Origin: Microbacterium testaceum StLB037
Lineage (GTDB): Bacteria > Actinomycetota > Actinomycetes > Actinomycetales > Microbacteriaceae
DNA: 64,000 bases
Reading direction: 5' to 3'
Assembly (NCBI RefSeq): GCF_900104345.1
Contig: NZ_FNJN01000004.1
Location: 186,802-250,801 of the forward strand
Position 1 is the stretch's first letter, and each line of letters begins with the position of its first letter. This document shows positions 7,861 to 16,834 of the stretch, one piece after another. The notes under the pieces are model-generated. The model made no database searches. It had not been told where the DNA came from and was given only the letters and a program-made list of their open reading frames with translations. The position numbers and the translations under genes were made by a program.

Positions 7861-8715
7861 GTGTCCTGGCTCCTCGATCCCTTCTCGCTCGTCTTCGTGC
7901 AGCGCGCCCTTCTGGGCGGCGTGCTCGTCGCCGTGCTGTGCGCGGTGGCCGGCACGTGGGTGATCGTGCGGGGGATGGCCTTCCTGGGCGAGGCGCTGGC
8001 CCACGGCATGCTCCCCGGCGTGGCACTGGCCACGGTGCTGGGGCTCCCCGTGCTGGCGGGTGCGGCGGTCAGCGCCGTCGTGATGAGCCTCGGCATCGGC
8101 GTTCTGCAGCGCCGCGCGAAGGTGTCGTACGACACGAGCATCGGGTTGCTCTTCGTCGGCATGCTCGCACTCGGGGTGATCGTCATCTCGCACGCGGGGA
8201 GCTTCGCGACGGATGCCACGGCCATCCTGTTCGGCGACATCCTGGCGGTCACCGCCGCCGACCTCATCGTGCTCGCCGTCGCGGTCGCCCTGGGGATCGC
8301 CGCCGCAGCCCTGGCGCACCGCTGCCTCATCGCCCTCGCGATCGACGAGCGTGTCGCGCGCGTCCTCGGCCTCCGTCCGCGCGTGGCGCAGACGGTGCTC
8401 GTGGGCCTCGTGACCCTCGCGGTCGTCGCGTCGTACCAGGCCGTCGGTTCGCTGCTCGTCGTGGGCCTGCTCGTCGCCCCCGCCGTGGCCGCGCGGCAAT
8501 GGACCGAGCGCATCCCCTCGACCATGGTGCTCGCCGCCGCCATCGGCGCTCTCGCCGTCGCCGTCGGTCTCGTCGTGTCGTGGCACGCGGCGACGGCAGC
8601 CGGGGCGACGATCGCCGCCACCGCGATCGCGGCCGCCGGCGTCTCGTGGCTCCTGCGCCGGGCGACGAACGAGGTGCGCAGCCGCGCCTTCGCGGCCCCG
8701 CCCGCGCCCGCCTGA
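7861..8715 (+). CDS. aztB: Zinc ABC transporter, permease (AztB-type)
   Basis: A 284-residue integral membrane protein with about eight hydrophobic helices and the family segments VIVRGMAFLGEALAHG and YQAVGSLLVVGLLVAPAVAARQW typical of ZnuB/AztB ABC-3 permeases. Start GTG 7861 follows TACGGT by eight bases, so it is likely leaderless. An upstream reading would cross the Zur-like box and is rejected. It heads a plus-strand operon with two AztD-like proteins and AztC. Confidence 0.85.
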   Translation: MSWLLDPFSLVFVQRALLGGVLVAVLCAVAGTWVIVRGMAFLGEALAHGMLPGVALATVLGLPVLAGAAVSAVVMSLGIGVLQRRAKVSYDTSIGLLFVGMLALGVIVISHAGSFATDATAILFGDILAVTAADLIVLAVAVALGIAAAALAHRCLIALAIDERVARVLGLRPRVAQTVLVGLVTLAVVASYQAVGSLLVVGLLVAPAVAARQWTERIPSTMVLAAAIGALAVAVGLVVSWHAATAAGATIAATAIAAAGVSWLLRRATNEVRSRAFAAPPAPA

Positions 8716-8746
8716 CTCCCTGTCCCGCTCCACCTGGAAAGCCCCC

Positions 8747-9961
8747 ATGTCTCATTCCTCCCGCCGCCTCGCGCCCGTCGGCGTTCTCCTCCTGCTCGCT
8801 CTGGCCGGCTGCGCCGCCCCGCCAGCGCCGTCCGCCTCGACAGCCGCCCCCGAATCCGACGCGCACGGTCGGATCGACGGCGCCGCGGAAGTGGCGGAGC
8901 CCGCGCTCGGTCTGACCTCCATCGACGCAGGCGGCCGCGTCTCGCACCTCGACCTGCTCGACGAGACCACGGCCGAGCTGGGGGTCGTCCGCGCGCCCGC
9001 CGCGGTGCACTCCGACGGTCGCTACCTCTTCTCGGCCGACGACGACGGTGTCTCGATCGTCGACAGCGGGGTGTGGACCTGGGACCACGTCGACCACTTC
9101 CACTACTACCGGGCGCCCGCGCGCGTGCTCGACGAGGTCGCGGGGGAGGGCGTCGCCACGATCGCGACATCCAACTCGTCGACCTCGGGGGGTACGGGCG
9201 TGTTCTTCCCGGGCTCCGGCGAGGCGGTTCTGCTCGATACCGAAGCGCTGTCGAAGGGCGAGGTCGTCGAGAAGTTCCGCATGACGACGACAGCGGGTGC
9301 GGGTCTCGTCGCCCCGGTCGGTTCCTTCGCGGCGGTCGCCGCCGGGGGAGAGGTGTCGCTGCGCGCGGCCGACGGCGCCCCGCTCGGCCCGACGACGCCG
9401 TGCATCGACCCGGCGGGTACGATCACGACCCGCGTCGGAGCGGTGATCGGATGCCGCGACGGCGCCGTCCTCGCGAGCGTCGAGGGCGATCAGCCGGTCG
9501 TCGAGGTCGTCCCGTACCCGCCGGGCACCACCGCGCCGCGGGCGACGGCTTTCCACAACCGCGAGGGGCGACCCCGCGTCGCAGCTCTCGCCGGAGACGT
9601 CGGGATCTGGATCCTGGACACTCGCGCGCGCACGTGGACCCTTCTTCCCGCGCCCGAGCCGCTCGTTCAGGTCACCGCCGTCGACGACAAGACCGCGAAC
9701 GTCCTGGCGCTGAGCGCCGGTGGCCGGGCGCTCACGCTGGACGGCGACAGCGGCGCGGTGCGCGCGGCATCCGTCCCCCTCGTCTCGGAGAGTCTCGCCG
9801 CGGGGCTTCCTGTGACACTCGTCGCCGACCAACAGCGCGCGTACCTCAACGGGCCCGCCGAGGGCCGGTTGTGGGAGATCGACTTTGTCGACGGCGCGCG
9901 CATCGCGCGCGAGTTCACCCCCGAGCGCTCGCCGCTCTTCTTCGCAGAGACGGGACGCTGA
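8747..9961 (+). CDS. aztD: AztD-like lipoprotein, zinc metallochaperone candidate (first copy)
   Basis: A 404-residue exported lipoprotein. The signal peptide ends LALAGC, giving a lipobox Cys. The mature part looks like a beta-propeller of short repeated strands with Gly/Asp turns. A His/Asp-rich motif, WDHVDHFHYY, near residue 110 is a plausible zinc site. In the known AztABCD systems, AztD passes zinc to the binding protein AztC outside the membrane. This copy lies between the permease and aztC, one base before aztC, and differs from the second copy at 10895. Assignment to AztD rests on context and fold-like pattern. Confidence 0.65.
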   Translation: MSHSSRRLAPVGVLLLLALAGCAAPPAPSASTAAPESDAHGRIDGAAEVAEPALGLTSIDAGGRVSHLDLLDETTAELGVVRAPAAVHSDGRYLFSADDDGVSIVDSGVWTWDHVDHFHYYRAPARVLDEVAGEGVATIATSNSSTSGGTGVFFPGSGEAVLLDTEALSKGEVVEKFRMTTTAGAGLVAPVGSFAAVAAGGEVSLRAADGAPLGPTTPCIDPAGTITTRVGAVIGCRDGAVLASVEGDQPVVEVVPYPPGTTAPRATAFHNREGRPRVAALAGDVGIWILDTRARTWTLLPAPEPLVQVTAVDDKTANVLALSAGGRALTLDGDSGAVRAASVPLVSESLAAGLPVTLVADQQRAYLNGPAEGRLWEIDFVDGARIAREFTPERSPLFFAETGR

Positions 9962-9962
9962 C

Positions 9963-10862
9963 ATGCGCCGTACCCTCGCCGCCCTCGCCGCGGCAGCCCT
10001 GCTGTGCCTGACCGGGTGCGCCGGCAGCGCGGCATCCGACCGCCCTCTGGTCGTGGTGACCACGAACATCCTGGGCGACGTGGTGTCGAATCTCGTCGGC
10101 GATGACGTCGACGTGATGACTCTGATGCGCCCGGGCACCGACCCGCACTCGTTCGAGATCTCGGCCGCGGAGGCCGCGCGTATGCGCTCGGCGGACCTGC
10201 TGGTCGCGAACGGTCTGGGCCTCGAAGAGGGCCTGCAGCACCACCTCGACGCCGCGGCCGCCGACGGCGTGAGCACGATGGTCGCCGGTGACGCCGTCAC
10301 CGTGCTGCCGTACACCTCGGCCGACGCCGACGGGGCGGACGATCCGCACTTCTGGACCGACCCCGCGCAGATGATCGCCGTCGTCGACCGCCTCACCCCG
10401 GAGCTCGAGAAGCTCGGCGGGGCCGCGGTCGCCGAGCGATCGGCCGCCTACCGCGCGCAGCTCGAGCAGCTCGACGCCGACATGACCGCGGCCTTCGCCG
10501 CAATTCCCGCCGAACGCCGGGCGCTGGTCACCAACCACCACGTGTTCGGCTATCTCGCCGCTCGCTTCGAGTTCCGCCTCATCGGGGCCGTGATCCCCGG
10601 CGGCACCACCCTCGCCGCCCCCAGCACGAGCGACCTCGCCGATCTCGTCTCGGCCATCGACGAGGCGAAGGTGCCGACGATCTTCGCCGAGTCGTCGTCT
10701 CCCGACCGCCTCGTCCGCGCCCTCGCCGACGAGGCCGACCGCCACGTCGAGGTGACCGAGCTGTTCACCGAATCGCTGACCGACGCGAGCGGTGACGCCC
10801 CCGACTACCTGACCATGATGCGCGTGAACACGCAGCGCATCGCCACCGGGCTCTCACCCTGA
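9963..10862 (+). CDS. aztC: Zinc ABC transporter, substrate-binding lipoprotein (AztC-type)
   Basis: A 299-residue cluster A-I metal-binding lipoprotein with lipobox LTGC (Cys19). Expected zinc ligands are in order: His62 (DPHSF), His129 (DDPHFW), His192/193 (TNHHVF) and Glu243 (FAESSS). The loop before His129 is acidic and lacks the long His-rich stretch of ZnuA, as in AztC proteins that rely on the AztD chaperone. It is sandwiched between two AztD-like genes. An acidic residue in the fourth position is compatible with zinc or manganese; zinc is favoured by the neighbours. Confidence 0.85.
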   Translation: MRRTLAALAAAALLCLTGCAGSAASDRPLVVVTTNILGDVVSNLVGDDVDVMTLMRPGTDPHSFEISAAEAARMRSADLLVANGLGLEEGLQHHLDAAAADGVSTMVAGDAVTVLPYTSADADGADDPHFWTDPAQMIAVVDRLTPELEKLGGAAVAERSAAYRAQLEQLDADMTAAFAAIPAERRALVTNHHVFGYLAARFEFRLIGAVIPGGTTLAAPSTSDLADLVSAIDEAKVPTIFAESSSPDRLVRALADEADRHVEVTELFTESLTDASGDAPDYLTMMRVNTQRIATGLSP

Positions 10863-10894
10863 CGAGACCCACCCCACCCCAGAAAGAGACACGA

Positions 10895-12097
10895 ATGCGC
10901 AGCTTCTCCCTCCCCCGCGCGGGCCTGGTCGCCCTCGCGATCGGCGCCACCGTCACCCTGTCGGCGTGCGCCGGCGGAACCGGCCCCGGGTCGGCGGCCC
11001 CGGCGTCGAGCCCCGCGACCGACACCGCCACCCGCGTCGCCCTGTCGTACCCCGGCGGCATCCTGGTGCTCGACGGTCAGAGCCTCGAGACCCTGGGCGA
11101 TCTCTCGTCCGAGGTATTCACTCGCCTGAACTCGGCCGGCGACGGTCGCCACATCATGGTGACCACGAGCAAGGGATTCCAGGTTCTGGATGCCGGGACC
11201 CCGGCCGCCGACCCCGAGCTCACCGACCTCGTGTTCCCGGCGTCCAAGCCCGGTCACGTGGTCACGCACGGTGGGACGACGGTTCTCTACGCCGACGGCA
11301 CGAGCGACTCGACGATCTTCGACACCGATGCCCTCTTGGCATCCACCGACTCCCTTCCCGAGGTTCGGACGGTTCCGGGCGTCGAGGCGCACCACGGCGT
11401 CTCGATCGTGCTCGAGGACGGCACCTTCCTCACCACGGTCGGCAACGCCGACGGCCGCAACGGCGTGGTGGCGAAGGACGCCTCCGGTGCCACCCTCGCC
11501 GAGAGCACCGACTGCCCCGGCGTGCACGGCGAAGGCACGGCGAAGGACGAGGTCGTCGTCTTCGGCTGCGAGAACGGCGCTCTGGTCTACGACGAAGGCA
11601 CCTTCACCAAGCTGACCGCCCCCGACCAGCCGTACGGCCGCATGGGCAACGCGTACGTGAGCGAGAACAGCGCGCTCATCGTGGGCGACTACAAGGACGA
11701 CCGCGATGCCGAGGGCTACCTGCTCCACCGCCTCGCGCTGATCGACACCGCGGCGAAGACCCAGCGCGTGGTCGACATGCCCGAAGGGGCCGAGTACACC
11801 TTCCGCGACGTGGCCCGGGGTCCGGGCGACCTCGCCTACGTTCTGGCATCCGATGGCGCGATCCACGTGCTCGACCCCGCGACCGGGCAGTTCACCGACG
11901 CGTTCCCCGTGATCGACGCGTGGGAGGGGCCGGCCGAATGGCAGGACGCCCACCCCGCCATCAAGGTCTCGGGTGACCTCGCCTACGTGACCGAGCCGGC
12001 GAAGAACGCCGTGCACGCGGTCGACCTCACCACCGGCCAGGTCGTGAAGAGCGTGACACTCGAGCAGACCCCGAACGAGATCGCGCTGACGAAGTAA
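10895..12097 (+). CDS. aztD: AztD family zinc metallochaperone (second copy)
   Basis: A 400-residue lipoprotein with lipobox LSAC and a propeller-like body (repeats such as GGILVLDGQSL, KGFQVLDAGT, GAIHVLDPAT). Candidate zinc ligands occur in VVTHGG, VEAHHGVS and CPGVHGEG, with two Cys in DCPG and FGCENG that may form a disulfide. This copy resembles canonical AztD more than the first. The arrangement permease, AztD-like, AztC, AztD suggests two delivery proteins for one receptor. It converges on the LysR gene with a nine-base gap and no clear terminator. Confidence 0.8.
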   Translation: MRSFSLPRAGLVALAIGATVTLSACAGGTGPGSAAPASSPATDTATRVALSYPGGILVLDGQSLETLGDLSSEVFTRLNSAGDGRHIMVTTSKGFQVLDAGTPAADPELTDLVFPASKPGHVVTHGGTTVLYADGTSDSTIFDTDALLASTDSLPEVRTVPGVEAHHGVSIVLEDGTFLTTVGNADGRNGVVAKDASGATLAESTDCPGVHGEGTAKDEVVVFGCENGALVYDEGTFTKLTAPDQPYGRMGNAYVSENSALIVGDYKDDRDAEGYLLHRLALIDTAAKTQRVVDMPEGAEYTFRDVARGPGDLAYVLASDGAIHVLDPATGQFTDAFPVIDAWEGPAEWQDAHPAIKVSGDLAYVTEPAKNAVHAVDLTTGQVVKSVTLEQTPNEIALTK

Positions 12098-12106
12098 GCG
12101 CCGCCC

Positions 12107-12994
12107 CTACCGACCGCCCCGGTCGTACGCCACCTGCAGTGCCGCGCGCACGGCGCGTACACCGGGGCGGTCGGCCGTTCCGCGGCGCACCGCCGTGAAC
12201 ACCTCGCGCCGCGGGTGGTCAGGAAGGCCGACGAGTCGCACGGGCGGGGTCTCGCCCGCGAAGACGAGGTCGGGGATCATCCCCACGGCATGACCGGATG
12301 CCACGAGCCGGGCCTGCGCGGTGAGGTCGGCCATCTCGAACCTCACGTCGGGCTCGAACCCGGCGGCCCGACACTGTTGGGTGGCCCACTGGCGGGCGGC
12401 CGTGCCCACCGGTTCCATCACCCACGCGCGCTCGCGGAGGTCTTCGAGGTGCTGAGCGGGATCGTCGCGCGAGACGGCGAGACGGATGGCGTCGCGCCCC
12501 AGGAGACCGCGCTCGAGGCCCTCGCGGTGCTCGCGCGTGTGACCGGGGTACTGCTCGGCCACAGCGAGGTCGAAGCCGCGCGCGGCGACCTCGAACAGCC
12601 CCTCCTCGGGAGCGAGCTCGGCGACCTCGACGCGCAGCTGCGGCTCGCTCTCAGCGAGGGCGTCGAGGGCGCGGGGGAGCAGGCCGTGCGCGGCGGACTG
12701 CATCACGGCCAGACGCACCGGGGCGAGGGAGGGCCGCATGCGCTCGAGCTCCGCGCGCGCGGCCTCGTCGGCGGCGAGCATGCGGGCCGCGTGGGCGGCG
12801 AGCGCAGCGCCCTGCGCGGTGAGGCGCACGCGGCGGCCGTCCGGTTCCAGCAGGGGCACTCCCGCCTCCTTCTCGAGCAGCGCGAGCTGCTGCGAGATGG
12901 TCGACGGACTGTACGCGAGCGCCTCGGCGACGGCGGCGAGGGTGCCCCGCACCGACAGCTCGTGCAGCAGGCGCAGACGGCGCAGATCGAACAT
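12107..12994 (-). CDS. LysR family transcriptional regulator, probable putA regulator
   Basis: A 295-residue LysR protein. The N-terminal helix-turn-helix reads LRRLRLLHELSVRGTLAAVAEALAYSPSTISQQLALLEKE in overlapping parts, followed by a ligand domain with VRLAVMQSAAHGLLP and a C-terminal substrate-binding fold. It is divergent from putA. Two direct repeats lie in the 99-base gap, so control of proline catabolism is the simplest reading. An ATG with GAAGGGA upstream supports the start. Confidence 0.85.
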   Translation of the reverse strand: MFDLRRLRLLHELSVRGTLAAVAEALAYSPSTISQQLALLEKEAGVPLLEPDGRRVRLTAQGAALAAHAARMLAADEAARAELERMRPSLAPVRLAVMQSAAHGLLPRALDALAESEPQLRVEVAELAPEEGLFEVAARGFDLAVAEQYPGHTREHREGLERGLLGRDAIRLAVSRDDPAQHLEDLRERAWVMEPVGTAARQWATQQCRAAGFEPDVRFEMADLTAQARLVASGHAVGMIPDLVFAGETPPVRLVGLPDHPRREVFTAVRRGTADRPGVRAVRAALQVAYDRGGR

Positions 12995-13012
12995 GGCATC
13001 CCTTCGGGTCTA

Positions 13013-13058
13013 TCGAAGAGTATGCGTCAGGAATCATCGCTTTTCTCGAACGTATGCG
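13013..13058. promoter_or_regulatory. Direct repeats in the LysR-putA gap
   Basis: TCGAAGAGTATGCG (13013-13026) and TCGAACGTATGCG (13046-13058) share TCGAA and GTATGCG in the same orientation, one copy having an extra base. Their starts are 33 bases apart, close to three helical turns, which suits a LysR tetramer. Inferred binding region. Confidence 0.45.
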
Positions 13059-13093
13059 AGCCCCATGCTGAGAGCATCCGAGGAAGGATCGCC

Positions 13094-16000
13094 ATGTCGC
13101 TCACCGATGTCCCCGACACCACGTCCGGCACCACCCCCGCCGCACTCGTCTCTCCCCACGAGCTCGCCGACGAGGCGATCGCCCTCGTGCGCCGCTGGCT
13201 CGCCGAGAGCCGCGGCGAGCCCGTCGACGCCGCCGCCCAGCGCCTTGCCGGGGTGCTCCGCGACCCGCACGGCCTCGACTTCACCGTCGGCTTCGTCGAC
13301 GGCGTCGTGCGTCCCGAAGACGTGCGCGTCGCCGCGCGCAACCTCGCCGCGCTCACCCCGCTCATCCCGGGCTTCCTTCCACTGCACCTGAAGGCCGCGA
13401 TCCGCCTCGGCGCCTTCGCTGCGCCGATCCTCCCGCAGATCGTCGTGCCCGCCGCCCGCACGGCGCTGCGCTCGATGGTGCGCCACCTCATCGTCGACGC
13501 CACCGACCGCAAGCTCGGCGAGGCGATCACCTCGATCCGGGGTCGGGGAGACGGCATCCGCCTCAACGTGAACCTGCTCGGCGAGGCGATCCTCGGCAAG
13601 AAAGAGGCGGCGCGGCGCCTGGCCGGCACCCGCAAGCTGCTCTCGCGCGACGACGTCGACTACGTCTCGATCAAGGTGTCGTCCACCGTCGCCCCGCACA
13701 CGCCGTGGGCCTTCGATGCCGCCGTCGCCGACGCGGTCGCCGCCCTTCGCCCCCTGTACCGGGTGGCCAAGGAGACGGGCACGTTCCTGAACCTCGACAT
13801 GGAGGAGTTCAAGGACCTCGACCTCACCCTCGCCGTCTTCGAGACGCTGTTGGGCGAGCCCGAGTTCCACGGCGTCGAGGCCGGCATCGTGCTGCAGGCC
13901 TACCTGCCCGATGCGCTGGCCGCGATGATCCGCCTGCAGGAATGGACCGCCGCGCGGGTGGCATCCGGGGGAGCCCACATCAAGGTGCGCGTGGTCAAGG
14001 GCGCGAACCTGCCGATGGAGCGGGTGGATGCCGATGTGCACGACTGGCCGCTCGCCACCTGGCCCTCGAAGCAGGCGACCGACGCCTCGTACAAGGCCGT
14101 ACTCGACTACGCGCTGCGCCCCGAGCACACCGCGAACGTGCGCATCGGCGTCGCCGGACACAACCTCTTCGACGTCGCCCTCGCGTGGCTGCTCGCCGAG
14201 CGGCGCGGCGTCACCGGCGGCATCGACGTCGAGATGCTCCTCGGCATGGCGACCGCGCAGCAGGCCGTCGTGCGTCGCACGGTCGGCTCGATCCTGCTGT
14301 ACACCCCCGTGGTGCACCCGCAGGAGTTCGACGTCGCGATCGCCTACCTGATCCGCCGCCTCGAAGAGGGCGCGTCGAGCGAGAACTTCATGTCGGCGGT
14401 GTTCGACCTCGACACCCACGAGGCGCTGTTCTCGCGCGAGCGCGACCGCTTCCTCGCCTCGCTCGCCGACATGCCCTCGGGCGTGCCAGCGTCCAACCGC
14501 GTGCAGGACCGCACCGCTCCCGCGGCGCCCGCGCCGACCCACGGTTTCCGCAACACCCCCGACTCCGACCCGGCGATCGCGGCCAACCGCGACTGGTCGC
14601 GGGCGATCGTCGCGCGCATGGAGGAGTCGACCCTCGGCGCGCAGACCATCGCCGACCACACGGTCACCGACGAGACCGCGCTGAACGCGGTGATCCAGGA
14701 TGCCGCGGACGCCGCCGCGTCGTGGCGCGCGCTCGGGGCCGCCGGTCGCGCCGAGATCCTGCACCGCGCGGGCGACGCCCTCGAGAAGCGCCGCGCCGAC
14801 CTGCTCGAGGTCATGGGCGCCGAGTGCGGCAAGGTCATCGAGCAGAGCGACCCCGAAGTGTCGGAGGCGATCGACTTCGCCCACTACTACGCCGAGCAGG
14901 CGCGCACGCTCGAGACCGTCGACGGCGCGACCTTCACCCCGGTCGGTGTGACCGTGGTCACCCCGCCGTGGAACTTCCCCGTCGCGATCCCCGCGGGCTC
15001 CACTCTCGCCGCGCTCGCCGCGGGCTCAGCCGTGGTCATCAAGCCCGCGGGCCTCGCCGAGCGCTCGGGCGCCGTCATGGTCGAGGCGCTGTGGGAGGCC
15101 GGCGTTCCGCGCGAGGTGCTGAAGCTCGTGCAGGTGTCGGAGAACGACCTCGGTCGGCAGCTGCTCACCCACCCCGCCGTCGAGCGGGTCGTGCTCACCG
15201 GCGCGTACGAGACGGCCGAGCTGTTCCGCTCGTTCCGCCCCGACCTGCCGCTGCTGGCCGAGACGAGCGGCAAGAACGCCGTGATCGTGACCCCCAGTGC
15301 GGACCTCGACCTCGCGGCCAAGGACGTCGCGATGTCGGCCTTCGGCCACGCGGGACAGAAGTGCTCCGCGGCATCCCTCGTCGTGCTCGTCGGATCGGTC
15401 GCGCGCTCGCGTCGCTTCCGCGACCAGCTCGTCGACGCCGTCACCTCTCTCGAGGTCGGCTTGCCGTGGGACGAGGCTTCGCGCGTCGGACCCCTCATCG
15501 AGCCCGCCAACGGCAAGCTGTTGAAGGCCCTGACGAGCCTCGAGCCCGGCCAGCGCTGGGTGGTCGAGCCGAAGCGCCTCGACGACGAGGGATCGCTCTG
15601 GCGTCCCGGCATCCGCGAGGGCGTGCAGCCCGGCAGCGAGTTCCACCGCACCGAGTACTTCGGCCCCGTGCTCGGCATCATGACCGCCGAGACCCTCGAC
15701 GAGGCGATCGAGATCGTCAACGCCATCGAGTACGGCCTCACCTCGGGCCTGCACGCGCTCGACGAGGCCGAGATCCAGCAGTGGCTCTCGCGCATCGAGG
15801 CCGGAAACGTCTACGTCAACCGCGGCACCACCGGCGCGATCGTGCAGCGCCAGCCGTTCGGAGGGTGGAAGAAGTCGGCCGTCGGCGCGGGCACCAAGGC
15901 CGGCGGACCGCACTACCTGTTCGGGTTCGGAGAGTGGGCGGATGCCGAGACCTCGGCGCCCCGCACGCCCGACGCCCTCGCCGCCCCGGCGCTGGCCGCC

Positions 16001-16549
16001 GTGCCCGCCGCCGACCGCGAGTGGGTGGCATCCGCCCTCTCGAGCGACGCCGCCGCGTGGGCCGAGGAGTTCGCGCTGGCCCGCGACGTGACCGGCCTGG
16101 AGTCGGAGCAGAACGTGCTGCGCTACGCCTCGGTGCCCGTGACCGTGCGCCTCGAAGACGCCTCCGAGGCCGCGCTGGTGCGCGTGGTCGCGGCGGGCGT
16201 CCGCGCCCGCTCGACGGTGACGGTCAGCACGGCGCGCGAGCTCTCGCCCGCCGTGCGCGCCTGGCTCGAGGGCGTGGGAGTTCGGGCATCGGTCGAAGAC
16301 GGCGCGGACTGGGGTCGCCGCGCGGCGCGCCTCGCCCGCACCGGCGGCCGCATTCGCCTGCTCAGCGGGTCGCCCGTTGCGGTGGCCGAGGCGACGAACG
16401 GTTCGCCCTCGGTGGCCGTGTACGCGGGCGAGGTCACCCGTGCCGGGCACGTCGAACTGCTACCGTTCCTGCGCGAGCAGGCCGTCTCGATCACGGCGCA
16501 TCGCTTCGGCACCCCGCGACGGTACGAGGTGCCGCCGCTGGTCGGCTGA
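13094..16549 (+). CDS. putA: Bifunctional proline dehydrogenase / L-glutamate gamma-semialdehyde dehydrogenase
   Basis: A 1151-residue PutA. The first ~480 residues are the FAD-dependent proline dehydrogenase barrel (AGIVLQAYLPDA, IKVRVVKGANLPMER, RIGVAGHN). The ALDH part follows, with AETSGKN carrying Glu723 and GQKCSAAS carrying nucleophile Cys757. Together they oxidise proline to glutamate with channelled P5C. The N-terminal ribbon-helix-helix DNA-binding domain of enteric PutA is absent, so regulation probably falls to the divergent LysR. ATG 13094 follows GAGGAAGGA; upstream readings overlap the LysR gene. Confidence 0.95.
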   Translation: MSLTDVPDTTSGTTPAALVSPHELADEAIALVRRWLAESRGEPVDAAAQRLAGVLRDPHGLDFTVGFVDGVVRPEDVRVAARNLAALTPLIPGFLPLHLKAAIRLGAFAAPILPQIVVPAARTALRSMVRHLIVDATDRKLGEAITSIRGRGDGIRLNVNLLGEAILGKKEAARRLAGTRKLLSRDDVDYVSIKVSSTVAPHTPWAFDAAVADAVAALRPLYRVAKETGTFLNLDMEEFKDLDLTLAVFETLLGEPEFHGVEAGIVLQAYLPDALAAMIRLQEWTAARVASGGAHIKVRVVKGANLPMERVDADVHDWPLATWPSKQATDASYKAVLDYALRPEHTANVRIGVAGHNLFDVALAWLLAERRGVTGGIDVEMLLGMATAQQAVVRRTVGSILLYTPVVHPQEFDVAIAYLIRRLEEGASSENFMSAVFDLDTHEALFSRERDRFLASLADMPSGVPASNRVQDRTAPAAPAPTHGFRNTPDSDPAIAANRDWSRAIVARMEESTLGAQTIADHTVTDETALNAVIQDAADAAASWRALGAAGRAEILHRAGDALEKRRADLLEVMGAECGKVIEQSDPEVSEAIDFAHYYAEQARTLETVDGATFTPVGVTVVTPPWNFPVAIPAGSTLAALAAGSAVVIKPAGLAERSGAVMVEALWEAGVPREVLKLVQVSENDLGRQLLTHPAVERVVLTGAYETAELFRSFRPDLPLLAETSGKNAVIVTPSADLDLAAKDVAMSAFGHAGQKCSAASLVVLVGSVARSRRFRDQLVDAVTSLEVGLPWDEASRVGPLIEPANGKLLKALTSLEPGQRWVVEPKRLDDEGSLWRPGIREGVQPGSEFHRTEYFGPVLGIMTAETLDEAIEIVNAIEYGLTSGLHALDEAEIQQWLSRIEAGNVYVNRGTTGAIVQRQPFGGWKKSAVGAGTKAGGPHYLFGFGEWADAETSAPRTPDALAAPALAAVPAADREWVASALSSDAAAWAEEFALARDVTGLESEQNVLRYASVPVTVRLEDASEAALVRVVAAGVRARSTVTVSTARELSPAVRAWLEGVGVRASVEDGADWGRRAARLARTGGRIRLLSGSPVAVAEATNGSPSVAVYAGEVTRAGHVELLPFLREQAVSITAHRFGTPRRYEVPPLVG

Positions 16550-16557
16550 GAACGGAG

Positions 16558-16591
16558 AAGGGCGGGGCCGTCGTGTGACGGCCCCGCCCTT
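16558..16591 (+). terminator. Strong stem-loop terminator after putA
   Basis: A perfect 15-bp stem, 16558-16572 with 16577-16591, around a GTGT loop, starting nine bases after the putA stop. There is no long T-run, but the stem begins with AA and ends with TT. Confidence 0.8.
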
Positions 16592-16690
16592 CGTCGTCCC
16601 GCCGATGTGCGGGAGTCACGGCACCCCGCTGACCACACCTCCCGCGGGAACGCGGATCGGGGCGCGTCGCGGAGCCTCGCGGGACGCAAC

Positions 16691-16822
16691 GCAGGAGTTC
16701 TGCCGCGAGCCGGTGGGTCTTCCCGCGGGAGCGGCGGGTCTGCACGCTCGCGGGTGCGCACAACTCCTGCACAAGGGCGCGGGTGAGGCGCTCGTTCCGG
16801 CAGGCGGGGCGGATTGCAGGAG
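16691..16822. repeat. Intergenic GCAGGAGTT inverted-repeat element
   Basis: In the 243-base space between the putA terminator and the PPOX gene, GCAGGAGTT (16691-16699) is answered by AACTCCTGC (16762-16770) in inverted orientation. A third partial arm, GCAGGAG, lies at 16816-16822. No coding frame in this space looks real. Possibly a degenerate interspersed palindrome; only one copy is in the window. Confidence 0.45.
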
Positions 16823-16834
16823 CCGTGTCGGGTT

